64,000 nucleotides of DNA, taken from the NCBI GenBank assembly GCA_945863885.1, contig CAMAZY010000008.1, forward strand, positions 1 through 64,000, in the 5' to 3' direction. Position 1 is the first letter of the stretch; every line of letters starts with the position of its first letter. The position numbers and the translations under genes are program-made. Positions 29,044-38,499 of the stretch are shown here, piece by piece. Under the pieces are notes generated by a model. The model was given only the letters and a program-made list of their open reading frames with translations. It ran no database searches and was not told the DNA's origin. The DNA is from an uncultured Clostridia bacterium (GTDB lineage Bacteria; Bacillota; Clostridia; Oscillospirales; Acutalibacteraceae).

Positions 29044-29388
29044 ATGAACATTCAGATTTTCGGTACGTCAAAATGCTTTGACACAAAGAAAGCGCAGCGG
29101 TATTTTAAAGAAAGAGGAATCAAATTTCAATTTGTCGATCTTTCAAAATACAGCATGAGCAAAGGTGAATTTAACAGTGTGTTATCCTGCGTTAAAGGTG
29201 ACCTCGAATCGGTTATTAACCCCAAAGCAAAAAAATATGATTCGTCATTTATCAAATACCTTGCATCAAACGAAGCAAAAAGAGAAAAGCTTTTTGAAAA
29301 TCAGGATTTATTTGTTACACCGATTGTAAGAAACGGAAAGAAAGCAACCTTCGGCTATCAGCCTGACATCTGGAAGGAATGGGAATAA
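29044..29388 (+). CDS. ArsC/Spx-family thioredoxin-fold protein
   Basis: MNIQIFGTSKCFDTKKAQRYFKERGIKFQFVDL; TPIVRNGKKATFGY. Confidence 0.8.
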   Translation: MNIQIFGTSKCFDTKKAQRYFKERGIKFQFVDLSKYSMSKGEFNSVLSCVKGDLESVINPKAKKYDSSFIKYLASNEAKREKLFENQDLFVTPIVRNGKKATFGYQPDIWKEWE

Positions 29389-29600
29389 TGATCACACAAA
29401 AACAAATTGACAGAATCAACGAGCTTTCGAGAAAATCGAAAACCGAACAGGGCCTTACACCCGAAGAAAAAGAAGAGCAGCAGATTTTACGAAGAGCTTA
29501 TATTGATTCTTTCAAGGCAAGCCTTGTGGCAAATCTTGAAAACACATACATCGTTGATGAGCACGGTAACAAAAGAAAAGTTAAAAGACATAAAAAGTGA
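29388..29600 (+). CDS. DUF896 family protein
   Basis: INELSRKSKTEQGLTPEEKEEQQILRRAYIDSFKASL; TAATG overlap with the upstream gene. Confidence 0.88.
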   Translation: MITQKQIDRINELSRKSKTEQGLTPEEKEEQQILRRAYIDSFKASLVANLENTYIVDEHGNKRKVKRHKK

Positions 29601-29611
29601 TAAAGCAGTCC

Positions 29612-29647
29612 ATCGGAAAGTTTGACCTTGAAAGGTTTCTTTCCGAT
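29612..29647 (+). terminator. Intrinsic terminator after DUF896
   Basis: ATCGGAAAG-N18-CTTTCCGAT followed by TTTTATTT. Confidence 0.65.
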
Positions 29648-29649
29648 TT

Positions 29650-30261
29650 TTATTTATGCGGCACCGTGTTTTCCCTCGTTTCTGTCAATTGAGCAAAAGG
29701 CTCTTTATTTTCCGGTTTATTCGTCGTTTCCGTTTGCTTCAGCTTGTTGTTTCTGATAATCACTTCGCTTACAAGACTGTTTGAATAATAGATAAAATAA
29801 TAGTCGCCGGTTTCTTTCGTTATCTCGGATTCTTTGAATAAGTCCGGAACGGAAGCCGGAAAGATTTTCGCTGGTATTTCCGTTATCTCTCCGTTTGAAA
29901 AAGCATAGGCGGTTTTATTGCAGACATTGAAGAAACTGTTCCGATCATTTTCGATAAGCTCAATCCTATCACCGTTTTTATCCGCCTTTCTTAAAACAAT
30001 TCGTGCCTCACCTATTTGCCTGAATTCATCGTTTTCGAGCCTGACAGCCATTATATCAGTACCGTCAGGGAAAAAGGAGACGATCTGCTTATTCTCGTTT
30101 TCATCGACAACAAAGGACGAAAAATCAATCTTATTTTCCGCTTCATTTACGGCGTTGTAATTATCAATAAAAGATGAAAGATTTACAAAATCGGTATTCC
30201 GGCAAGCCGAAAAAATGAAACACATTGATACGATCATGATAAGCATGGCAGTTTTTTTCAT
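29650..30261 (-). CDS. Hypothetical lipoprotein
   Basis: Signal peptide with lipobox MKKTAMLIMIVSMCFIFSAC. Confidence 0.6.
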   Translation of the reverse strand: MKKTAMLIMIVSMCFIFSACRNTDFVNLSSFIDNYNAVNEAENKIDFSSFVVDENENKQIVSFFPDGTDIMAVRLENDEFRQIGEARIVLRKADKNGDRIELIENDRNSFFNVCNKTAYAFSNGEITEIPAKIFPASVPDLFKESEITKETGDYYFIYYSNSLVSEVIIRNNKLKQTETTNKPENKEPFAQLTETRENTVPHK

Positions 30262-30357
30262 CTTGCGCCTCCATACGGTTTCTTCATCTAAGAAATCATA
30301 TTAAAGAGGCCGATAAAATATTCAATCCCCTGCTTTAAGCAGAGGACTGAAAGATCG

Positions 30358-32268
30358 TTAATTAACCTTATATACATTTGCTTCATACGGCGTAAGCTCA
30401 CCGGATTTATCGCTGTCAACGTTAGAAAGAATCAGTTTGAAGCCGATTGTGCATACCGTTCGCTTTACAGGCTTATCGGTAAGATTCAGCTCGACAAAAT
30501 AGATGCCGTCGTCCTTATCGCTTCGGTAATAGCAAAGAACATCGTCAAAGTCTTCTTTTGCAAGCTTAAACGAGCCGTAAACCAAGGCGGGGTGCTCATG
30601 GCGAAGCTTCGTCATTTTACGGTAGAAATTGAGAACAGAAAGCTTATCCTTATCCTCTTTTTCGGCGTTGATCTCTTTATAGTTTGCGTTGACCTCAATC
30701 CACGGCGTGCCGGTCGTGAAGCCGCCGTTTTCTTCCGCCGTCCACTGCATAGGCGTTCTTGCGTGGTCACGGCTTCCGGCAAGAACGGTTTCATACGCCG
30801 CTTGCGGACCTTTGCCCTGTTCCTGAAGCTGATAATAAAGATTCAGGCTTTCAACATCACGGAAATCATCAATCGATTTAAAATCATTATTCGTCATGCC
30901 GAGCTCCTGACCCTGATAAATAAAGGGCGTGCCCTTAAAGGTCATCTGCATCACGGCAAGAAGCTTGCTCATTTCCTTACGGTAGAAGCCGTCGGGACAA
31001 ACCTTGGACGTCATTCTCGGCCAGTCGTGGTTTTCGAAAAATACCGTCGGCCAGCAGTGATTGCCGTAGTGAAGCTGCCACTTGACAAGCTCTTTTGCCA
31101 TGGGGCGAAGGTCATACTTATAATTCTGGAAGCGTTTTTTGCCGGGGTTATCCATGTGGTCAAACGAAAAAACGACATTCAGTTCTTTCCGGTAATCGCC
31201 TGTCATCAGCTTGCTCATTTCGATGCCCGTACCCTGACATTCGCCGACGGTAAAAGCGTCATACTTTGAAAACGTGTTCTCGTTCATCTCACGAAGATAT
31301 TCATGAAGTCTCGGTCCGTAGAAATAATGCTCACAGCCCTTGAACGCCATCAGCGAGCCGACAAGGTCGTTTCCGTCGGGAAGTCCGGGCGTTTTCGAAA
31401 TAAAGCTGATGACATCGAGACGGAAGCCGTCAACGCCCTTGTCAAGCCAACGGTTAATCATCGCATAAAGGTCTTTTCTCAAGTTTTCGTTTTCCCAGTT
31501 GAAGTCCATTTGCTTGCTTGAGAAAAGATGCATCGCCCACTGTCCCCGTTCGGGGTAATAATTCCATGCACTTCCGCTGAAAATCGAATCCCAGTTATTC
31601 GGCGGCTGATTGTCCTTTCCGCCGTCACGCCAGATATAATAGTCACGGTACGGCGAATTGGGGTCATGAAGCGAGCTTTGGAACCATTTATGCTCGTCAG
31701 AGCTGTGATTGATGACAAGATCCATAATCAGCTTCATGTCTCTTTTATGTATTTCCGAAAGAAGACGGTCAAAGTCCTCCATCGTACCGAACTCTTCCAT
31801 GATTTTGTCATAGTCACGGATATCATAGCCGTTGTCATCGTTCGGCGAATCGTAAATCGGACTGCACCAGATAGCATCGACACCGAGTTCTTTCAGATAG
31901 TCAAGCTTTTCGATAATGCCGTTCAGGTCACCGATACCGTCGCCGTTTGAATCGTTAAAGGAACGGGGATAAATCTGATAAAAAACAGCCTCTTTCCACC
32001 ACTTCTTTTCAATCGGGGCGTCGTCCTCAAGCGGAGCGTCCTTTTCGCTGTTGAGGATACCTAAAAGCGAATCAATGATTTCGTCATCAATCTTCCCCAT
32101 GGATACCTTTTGAAGCGAAGCAAGCGTCAGCGAACCCAACGGTGTTTTGGTAATGACCGAGCTGTCAATGCCCGCCGCATAAAGGGCTTTATTGATAATA
32201 TCATGACCGGCGGGAGATTTCAGAATGTCTTTTAATTTTGTGTTTTTTGTTACGACTAAACTCTCCAT
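30358..32268 (-). CDS. GH13 alpha-glucosidase (oligo-1,6-glucosidase-like) with N-terminal helical extension
   Basis: WWKEAVFYQIYPRSFNDSNGDGIGDLNGI, DLVINHSSDEHKWF, VDGFRLDVISFI, FFENHDWPR; about 90 residues precede the catalytic domain. Confidence 0.92.
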   Translation of the reverse strand: MESLVVTKNTKLKDILKSPAGHDIINKALYAAGIDSSVITKTPLGSLTLASLQKVSMGKIDDEIIDSLLGILNSEKDAPLEDDAPIEKKWWKEAVFYQIYPRSFNDSNGDGIGDLNGIIEKLDYLKELGVDAIWCSPIYDSPNDDNGYDIRDYDKIMEEFGTMEDFDRLLSEIHKRDMKLIMDLVINHSSDEHKWFQSSLHDPNSPYRDYYIWRDGGKDNQPPNNWDSIFSGSAWNYYPERGQWAMHLFSSKQMDFNWENENLRKDLYAMINRWLDKGVDGFRLDVISFISKTPGLPDGNDLVGSLMAFKGCEHYFYGPRLHEYLREMNENTFSKYDAFTVGECQGTGIEMSKLMTGDYRKELNVVFSFDHMDNPGKKRFQNYKYDLRPMAKELVKWQLHYGNHCWPTVFFENHDWPRMTSKVCPDGFYRKEMSKLLAVMQMTFKGTPFIYQGQELGMTNNDFKSIDDFRDVESLNLYYQLQEQGKGPQAAYETVLAGSRDHARTPMQWTAEENGGFTTGTPWIEVNANYKEINAEKEDKDKLSVLNFYRKMTKLRHEHPALVYGSFKLAKEDFDDVLCYYRSDKDDGIYFVELNLTDKPVKRTVCTIGFKLILSNVDSDKSGELTPYEANVYKVN

Positions 32269-32354
32269 ATTTTCCTCCTGAAAAAGTTTTATCATCCTTG
32301 TTATTTTATAACAAAACGCCGAATAATACAAGATGAAAAGTAAATTTGTTTATA

Positions 32355-32383
32355 TTGACTTTTAAGACGTTGAAAGGTAGAAT
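32355..32383 (+). promoter_or_regulatory. Promoter of the deo/cdd operon
   Basis: TTGACT-17 bp-TAGAAT, about 30 bp upstream of deoC ATG. Confidence 0.6.
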
Positions 32384-32414
32384 GATGATATAAACAAAAA
32401 GGACGGTTTTTAAT

Positions 32415-33080
32415 ATGGAAAATAATAATATTTTATCATACGTTGACCACACACTGTTAAGACAAAGTGCAACATGGAACGAGATAATGCAAGTTTGCGA
32501 CGATGCGGTAAAATACAATTGTGCAAGTGTCTGCATACCGCCGTCATACGTCAGACAGGCAAAAGAATATCTCAATGACAAAATGAAAATCTGTACGGTC
32601 ATCGGCTTTCCGAACGGGTACAATACCTCAGCCGTCAAATGCTTTGAAGCCGAGGACGCCGTCAGAAACGGTGCGGACGAAATCGACATGGTTATCAATA
32701 TCGGATTACTCAAAGACAAACGGTATAACGAGCTTTCCGACGAAATCAAGGCTGTCCGGGAAAGCTGTAAAGGCAAAATCTTAAAGGTTATCATCGAGAC
32801 CTGTCTTTTGACCGAGGAAGAAAAAGTCAGGATGTGCGAAATCGTAAGTGACTCGGGCGCAGACTTTATCAAGACCTCAACAGGCTTTTCAACCGACGGA
32901 GCCACAAGAGAGGATATTGCTCTATTTAAGGCAAACGTTAAAAATGGGCTGAAAATCAAAGCCGCCGGCGGCATCGCAAGCTTACAGGACGCCGAAGATA
33001 TGATTGATTTAGGTGCCAAGAGACTCGGCACGAGCCGAATTGTCAAAATCATCAAAAACGAAGAAACCGAAGGCTATTAA
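32415..33080 (+). CDS. deoC: Deoxyribose-phosphate aldolase
   Basis: YVDHTLLRQSATW, CTVIGFPNGYN, LKVIIETCLL, FIKTSTGFS, KAAGGI. Confidence 0.97.
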   Translation: MENNNILSYVDHTLLRQSATWNEIMQVCDDAVKYNCASVCIPPSYVRQAKEYLNDKMKICTVIGFPNGYNTSAVKCFEAEDAVRNGADEIDMVINIGLLKDKRYNELSDEIKAVRESCKGKILKVIIETCLLTEEEKVRMCEIVSDSGADFIKTSTGFSTDGATREDIALFKANVKNGLKIKAAGGIASLQDAEDMIDLGAKRLGTSRIVKIIKNEETEGY

Positions 33081-33092
33081 GGAGAAAACGCT

Positions 33093-33821
33093 ATGATAAA
33101 TACACCGCATATCAATTTACTTGACGACATCGGGTTTGCGAAAACGGTGCTTATGCCGGGCGACCCGCTCAGAGCGAAGAAAATCGCAGAAGACTTTTTG
33201 GAAAACGCCGTACTCGTCAACAATGTACGGGGAATTCAGGGCTATACGGGCTTTTACAAGGGACACAAGGTTTCGGTTATGGCGAGCGGCATGGGCATTC
33301 CGTCCATCGGGATTTATTCCTATGAGCTGTACTCGTTTTTCGGTGTCGAAAACATTATCCGAATCGGCTCTGCAGGCGGTCTTGCGCCGGAAATTCAGCT
33401 TCGGGACATTGTCGCCGGAATCGGAGCACACACCAACTCGAATTTTTTTAAGCAGTTTGACGTAGCCGGTACAATCGCTCCGACCTGTTCTTTTGAGCTT
33501 CTTGCGTGTGCCGTTGACTGTGCAAAAGAGCTCGGCTTGACGCTTAAGGTCGGCAATCTTTATTCCGCCGACACGTTTTATGACGCAGACCCGGAAGCGA
33601 ACCGCAAGTGGGCTGACTTAGGCTCTCTTGCCGTCGAAATGGAGGCGGCAGGACTGTATCTGAACGCCATGAGAACGAAGAAAAGAGCGCTTGCCATCTG
33701 CACCGTTTCCGATTTACCGCTTCTACCCGACTGCCCGGGCTGTACAGCCGAGGAACGGCAGAACACCTTTACGGACATGATGAAAATTGCACTTGAAACC
33801 GCCGTGAGAATGGATAAGTGA
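33093..33821 (+). CDS. deoD: Purine-nucleoside phosphorylase DeoD type
   Basis: TVLMPGDPLRAKKIAEDFL, IRIGSAGGL, AVEMEAAGLY. Confidence 0.97.
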   Translation: MINTPHINLLDDIGFAKTVLMPGDPLRAKKIAEDFLENAVLVNNVRGIQGYTGFYKGHKVSVMASGMGIPSIGIYSYELYSFFGVENIIRIGSAGGLAPEIQLRDIVAGIGAHTNSNFFKQFDVAGTIAPTCSFELLACAVDCAKELGLTLKVGNLYSADTFYDADPEANRKWADLGSLAVEMEAAGLYLNAMRTKKRALAICTVSDLPLLPDCPGCTAEERQNTFTDMMKIALETAVRMDK

Positions 33822-33822
33822 T

Positions 33823-34992
33823 ATGATGACAAACCGTGTATTTTTAATTGTGCTCGACTCGTTCGGTATCGGTGAATTGCCCGACGCCGACGAGTACGGC
33901 GACAAGGGAAGCAACACGCTGAAGTCCTGCTTTCTTCAAAAGGATTTTTATGTTCCCACCATGAAAAGGCTTGGACTGTTCAATATTGACGGTGTTGACT
34001 TCGGCGAAGAAACAGAAAATCCCGCCGCAGCATACGGGAGACTCAAAGAAGCATCAAAAGGCAAAGACACCACGACGGGACATTGGGAAATTTGCGGAAT
34101 CATCAGCAAAAAAGCGATGCCTACCTACCCTGACGGTTTTCCGCAAGAAATCCTCGACGAGTTTTCCCGGCTTACAGGCAGAGGTGTTCTTTGTAACAAG
34201 CCGTATTCGGGAACAAAGGTAATCGCCGATTACGGCGAAGAACATCTCAGAACAGGGGCACTTATTGTATATACTTCCGCCGACAGCGTGTTTCAGATTG
34301 CGGCACACGAAAGCATTGTACCGCCCGAACAGCTTTACGAATACTGTAAAATTGCGAGAAGACTTCTTTGCGGCGACCATGCGGTAGGACGGGTCATTGC
34401 AAGACCGTTCGAGGGTGAGTTACCTTTTAAAAGAACGGCAAGACGGCACGATTTTTCGCTTGAACCGCCGAAAAAAACGCTTCTTAACTGTCTTTCCGAA
34501 AGCGGACTTGATGTCATTTCCGTCGGGAAAATTTATGATATTTTCGCCGGCAAGGGAATCACCGAAAGCCACCCGACCAAAAGCAACGCCGACGGCATGA
34601 AGCAGACATCGGATTTACTCGAAAGGGATTTTCACGGACTGTGCTTTGTCAATCTTGTCGATTTTGATATGGTTTACGGCCACAGAAACGATGCGGTCGG
34701 ATATGCAAAAGCGCTCACCGAATTTGACGGTTGGCTGTCCGGTTTTCTTAAGAATATCAACGAAGACGATGTCGTGATGATTACCGCCGACCACGGATGC
34801 GACCCGCTGACGGAAAGCACCGATCATTCACGGGAGTATATTCCGCTTCTGATTTACGGCAAGACGATAAAGCCGATAAACTTAGGCACAAGGGAAACGT
34901 ACGCCGACATCGGCAAAACTGTCGCAGAGCTTTTCGGACTCGACTGTGATATCAGTGGTGAAAGCTTCAGAAAGCTTATTACGGAGGAATAA
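33823..34992 (+). CDS. deoB: Phosphopentomutase
   Basis: FLIVLDSFGIGELPDADEYGDKGSNTL, KDTTTGHWEICG, VMITADHGCDPLTESTDHSREYIPLL. Confidence 0.97.
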   Translation: MMTNRVFLIVLDSFGIGELPDADEYGDKGSNTLKSCFLQKDFYVPTMKRLGLFNIDGVDFGEETENPAAAYGRLKEASKGKDTTTGHWEICGIISKKAMPTYPDGFPQEILDEFSRLTGRGVLCNKPYSGTKVIADYGEEHLRTGALIVYTSADSVFQIAAHESIVPPEQLYEYCKIARRLLCGDHAVGRVIARPFEGELPFKRTARRHDFSLEPPKKTLLNCLSESGLDVISVGKIYDIFAGKGITESHPTKSNADGMKQTSDLLERDFHGLCFVNLVDFDMVYGHRNDAVGYAKALTEFDGWLSGFLKNINEDDVVMITADHGCDPLTESTDHSREYIPLLIYGKTIKPINLGTRETYADIGKTVAELFGLDCDISGESFRKLITEE

Positions 34993-34993
34993 A

Positions 34994-35401
34994 ATGACGG
35001 ACATTGAATTGATTAAAAAAGCCAAAAAAGCGGCGGAAAATTCCTATTCTCCGTATTCAGGTTATACCGTCGGGGCGGCTTTGCTTACAAAAGACGGCAG
35101 GGTTTTCACCGGCTGTAATATCGAAAACGCCGCCTACTCACCTACCAACTGCGCCGAACGAACAGCCGTTTTTAAGGCGGTCAGCGAAGGCGTAAGAGAA
35201 TTTGAAAAGATTGCAGTCGTCGGCGGATACAGACTTGACTTCAAGGATTATTTTGCCCCGTGCGGCGTGTGCCGGCAGGTTTTACGGGAGTTTTGTGACG
35301 AGGATTTCGTTATCCTGCTCGGGAAGAACGCTGATGAATATAAAAGACTTACTTTAAAGGAGCTTTTGCCCTGTTCGTTTTCAAACGAATCGATGAAATA
35401 A
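34994..35401 (+). CDS. cdd: Cytidine deaminase
   Basis: TGCNIENAAYSPTNCAERTAVFKA, APCGVCRQVLREF. Confidence 0.96.
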   Translation: MTDIELIKKAKKAAENSYSPYSGYTVGAALLTKDGRVFTGCNIENAAYSPTNCAERTAVFKAVSEGVREFEKIAVVGGYRLDFKDYFAPCGVCRQVLREFCDEDFVILLGKNADEYKRLTLKELLPCSFSNESMK

Positions 35402-35407
35402 AGCAAA

Positions 35408-35436
35408 ATCACCGCCCGGATTATCTGAGCGGTGAT
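35408..35436 (+). terminator. Terminator of the deo/cdd operon
   Basis: ATCACCGC-N13-GCGGTGAT followed by ACTTTTTTG. Confidence 0.7.
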
Positions 35437-35465
35437 ACTTTTTTGATGATTGTAAGAGTATTTAC

Positions 35466-36392
35466 TTATTTAATCATGCTTGCGATTTCAGCGGCGAAAT
35501 TTTCTTCCTTCTTCTCGATGCCCTCGCCCTTAGCAAAGCGGGTGAAGCCGGTAAGCTTGATTTCAGCACCGAGTGCTTTCGCGCAGTTAGCAACATAAGT
35601 TGCAACGTTGATGTCGCCGTCCTTAACGAATGCCTGCTCAACAAGGCAGTTCTCCTTATAGTACTTAGCGATCTTACCGTCAACAATCTTCGACAGAACC
35701 TGCTCGGGCTTGTTAGCCATCTTCGGATCTTCCTTCATCTGAGCGACAAGAATTGATCTTTCATGCTCAAGTACATCAGCCGGAACAGAGGCGGCATCAA
35801 GATAAAGCGGGCTCATAGCGGCAACCTGCATAGCTACGTCCTTGCCCATCTCAACAAATTCGGGCTTCGCTGCGGTAGCGTCATCAGTGTCAAACTCAAC
35901 CATAACGCCGACCGTTCCGCCTGCGTGGATATAGGTTTCGGCAACAGTCTCTTTTCTAACAAAACGGCGAACCTTCATGTTCTCACGGATAGCAAGGAAA
36001 AGCTCCTGAACTGCTTCCTCAACGGTATTGCTTCCGCCGGAAATCGTTGTCTTCAAAAGAGCGTCAACATCAGCGGGATTTGCTTCGACAACGGTCTTCG
36101 CAACAGCGTTTGCAAGCTCAACGAACTTCGGGTTCTTCGCAACGAAGTCGGTTTCGCAGTTAACTTCTACAAGAGCGGCAACCTTGTTAGCCTTATCGTT
36201 GTAAGCAACAACAACGCCTTCAGCGGCAACACGGCTCGACTTCTTAGCGGAAGAAGCAAGTCCTCTTTCTCTTAAAACGTCGATAGCCTTTTCCATATCG
36301 CCGTCTGTTTCAACAAGTGCCTTCTTGCACTCCATCATTCCTACACCGGTCTTCTCACGAAGAGCCTGTACATCTTTAGCTGTAAAAGCCAT
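35466..36392 (-). CDS. tsf: Elongation factor Ts
   Basis: VQALREKTGVGMMECKKALVETDGDMEKAIDVLRERG; VEVNCETDFVAKN. Confidence 0.98.
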   Translation of the reverse strand: MAFTAKDVQALREKTGVGMMECKKALVETDGDMEKAIDVLRERGLASSAKKSSRVAAEGVVVAYNDKANKVAALVEVNCETDFVAKNPKFVELANAVAKTVVEANPADVDALLKTTISGGSNTVEEAVQELFLAIRENMKVRRFVRKETVAETYIHAGGTVGVMVEFDTDDATAAKPEFVEMGKDVAMQVAAMSPLYLDAASVPADVLEHERSILVAQMKEDPKMANKPEQVLSKIVDGKIAKYYKENCLVEQAFVKDGDINVATYVANCAKALGAEIKLTGFTRFAKGEGIEKKEENFAAEIASMIK

Positions 36393-36437
36393 ACTATATT
36401 CCTCCTAAAATTCTTTAATCTTTATTGTTTCAAAGAA

Positions 36438-36462
36438 AGCCCGCATAAAAACTATACGGGCT
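36438..36462 (-). other. Hairpin in the rpsB-tsf intergenic region
   Basis: Minus strand AGCCCG...CGGGCT, then TTCTTTG; may be an attenuator or processing hairpin. Confidence 0.45.
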
Positions 36463-36475
36463 GAAAAATTCTGAA

Positions 36476-37216
36476 TTACTCGGCAGCTTCCTCTGCGGGG
36501 GCTGCTTCTTCCTCGGCGGCGGGAGCGTTTGCTTCGCCCTGTCTGCCTTCGATAACGGCGTCTGCCATGGCACCGGCAATCAGTCTTACGGCACGGATAG
36601 CGTCGTCGTTTCCGGGGATAACATAGTCAACCTCATCGGGATCGCAGTTCGTATCAACGATTGCCACGATGGGGATACCGAGCTTATGCGCTTCGGCAAC
36701 AGCAATTCTTTCTTTTCTCGGGTCAACGATGAAGAGAGCCTCGGGCTGCTTCTTCATGTTGGTGATACCGCCCATGAATTTTTCAAGCTTTTCGATTTCA
36801 AGGTTAAGCTTGATAACTTCTTTCTTCGGAAGAAGAGCAAAAGTTCCGTCGCTTTCCATAACCTTGAGCTGAGCAAGTCTCTTGATTCTCTTTTGAATCG
36901 TGTTGAAGTTTGTGAGCATACCGCCGAGCCAACGAGCATTAACAAACGGCATACCGCAGCGGATTGCTTCTTCACGAATGGAATCCATAGCCTGCTTCTT
37001 TGTGCCTACGAAGAGGATTTCGCCGCCGTTTTCGGAAATCTCACGAACGAACGAATACGCTTCTTCGAGCTTTCTGACTGTCTTCTGAAGATCGATGATA
37101 TAAATACCGTTTCTTTCGGTAAAAATATACTCGCTCATCTTCGGGTTCCATCTTCTTGTCTGATGGCCGAAGTGAACACCGGCTTCAAGAAGCTGTTTCA
37201 TTGATACTACTGACAT
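36476..37216 (-). CDS. rpsB: 30S ribosomal protein S2
   Basis: [44 protein letters not shown] before ATG 37216. Confidence 0.98.
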   Translation of the reverse strand: MSVVSMKQLLEAGVHFGHQTRRWNPKMSEYIFTERNGIYIIDLQKTVRKLEEAYSFVREISENGGEILFVGTKKQAMDSIREEAIRCGMPFVNARWLGGMLTNFNTIQKRIKRLAQLKVMESDGTFALLPKKEVIKLNLEIEKLEKFMGGITNMKKQPEALFIVDPRKERIAVAEAHKLGIPIVAIVDTNCDPDEVDYVIPGNDDAIRAVRLIAGAMADAVIEGRQGEANAPAAEEEAAPAEEAAE

Positions 37217-37314
37217 TTCATTGTCCTCCTTTTGTTTTAACCTCCACAAGTTCAAAGGTACACCCGCATAAAGCGAACAAGGCATACGAATCCCTTGCGT
37301 GCGTTATCTTGTGA

Positions 37315-37343
37315 ATTATATCACAGCAATTTTCAAAATGCAA
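37315..37343 (-). promoter_or_regulatory. rpsB promoter
   Basis: Minus strand TTGCAT-17 bp-TATAAT. Confidence 0.75.
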
Positions 37344-37352
37344 GACTTATTT

Positions 37353-37574
37353 TCAATTTTTATCGGAAAACAGGCTGTTTTGAAGATCAAGAAGCAGTTT
37401 TTTTCTTCGCTTTGTTTCCGCTTCGTCATAAATATAACGTTCACCTGACTCTATGAGCATACTCCCCGGCTTAATTGCGTCAGGAAGCAGTGACAGGGAA
37501 ACCGTTATTTTGTTTCTTTCTTCATCAATCAGCACCGCCGTTTTCCCCTCGATACGGTCAACAGAAAATTTCAT
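37353..37574 (-). CDS. DUF3006 family protein
   Basis: MKFSVDRIEGKTAVLIDEERNKITVSLSLLPDAIKPGSML; next to a ComEC-like MBL protein. Confidence 0.75.
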   Translation of the reverse strand: MKFSVDRIEGKTAVLIDEERNKITVSLSLLPDAIKPGSMLIESGERYIYDEAETKRRKKLLLDLQNSLFSDKN

Positions 37575-37587
37575 GATAAGCTCCTTT

Positions 37588-38499
37588 TCAGCCCGTTGTG
37601 ACAGTCATCTTGTCCTTACTGCAGGTAAAAACGATGTTACCGAGTAAGTCTGTCCGGTATGATTCAATGCTCTCGCCTTTGAGATAATCCGTAATCTTTT
37701 CTCCGGGGAACCCGTACCGATTGTTCTTTCCGCATGAAATCACGACATATTCCGGTTCGGCTTTATCAAGAAAGGAAGTCAGAACCGAAGTGTCGCTTCC
37801 GTGATGACCGGCCTGAAGAACATCGCAGTCAAGTATGGCTCCCGAATTTTCAATTTCACTCAGTTCTTCCTTTTCGGCGTCTGCCAAAAACATAAACGTT
37901 GAAGAGAAGGCAGTAAGACGGCATACGACCGACATATTGTTCAACTCTTCGTCCTGACTGAGCGGCCCAAAAATTTCGAGCGAGCAATCGCCGAATGTAT
38001 ACTCGTCTCCCGGATTTGCCGGAACGGCCGGAATGCTTTTTTTGGCTATCGTCGTCAGAAATTCTTCATAGGTTGATGTTGTCGGCGTGTTGAATTCTTC
38101 AAGAGCCGGCATGATAACCGTATCAACGGGAAAAGACGATAAAACCTCAATCAGACCGCCGATATGATCGGAATGCGGATGCGTGGCAAGTACACAGCCG
38201 AGCCGTTCGATGCCGTTTATCCGAAGATAGTCACATACTGTGTCGCCTGCTTCTCTTTCGCCTGCGTCAATCAAAACGCCGACTGTACCGCATTGGATCA
38301 GCGTGCTGTTACCCTGTCCGACATCAATAAAATGAACGGATACGCTTTCTTCGTCCGTCTGCTTGACCGTGTACGCAGCAGTCGGATTCCGGTCAAGCGA
38401 CGGATCGCTGTGTCCGTAAATCAGAGCAGCGGCGCAACATATCAAAAAAATAACAAAGACAGCCGACTTAACGGCGTTTTTTATTCTTCGCCTTTCCAT
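37588..38499 (-). CDS. ComEC/Rec2-like metallo-beta-lactamase-fold protein (no channel domain)
   Basis: VHFIDVGQGNSTLIQCG, ATHPHSDHIGGL, LQAGHHGSDTS. Confidence 0.88.
   Translation of the reverse strand: MERRRIKNAVKSAVFVIFLICCAAALIYGHSDPSLDRNPTAAYTVKQTDEESVSVHFIDVGQGNSTLIQCGTVGVLIDAGEREAGDTVCDYLRINGIERLGCVLATHPHSDHIGGLIEVLSSFPVDTVIMPALEEFNTPTTSTYEEFLTTIAKKSIPAVPANPGDEYTFGDCSLEIFGPLSQDEELNNMSVVCRLTAFSSTFMFLADAEKEELSEIENSGAILDCDVLQAGHHGSDTSVLTSFLDKAEPEYVVISCGKNNRYGFPGEKITDYLKGESIESYRTDLLGNIVFTCSKDKMTVTTG

Noticed and set aside
30592-31269. 225-aa plus-strand ORF opposite the alpha-glucosidase
   Set aside because: Antisense to a well-supported GH13 gene; no RBS-plausible start or domain.
32306-33055. 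249-aa minus-strand ORF opposite deoC
   Set aside because: Fully antisense to a clear deoC gene; low-complexity Ser/Leu-rich translation with no recognisable motif.
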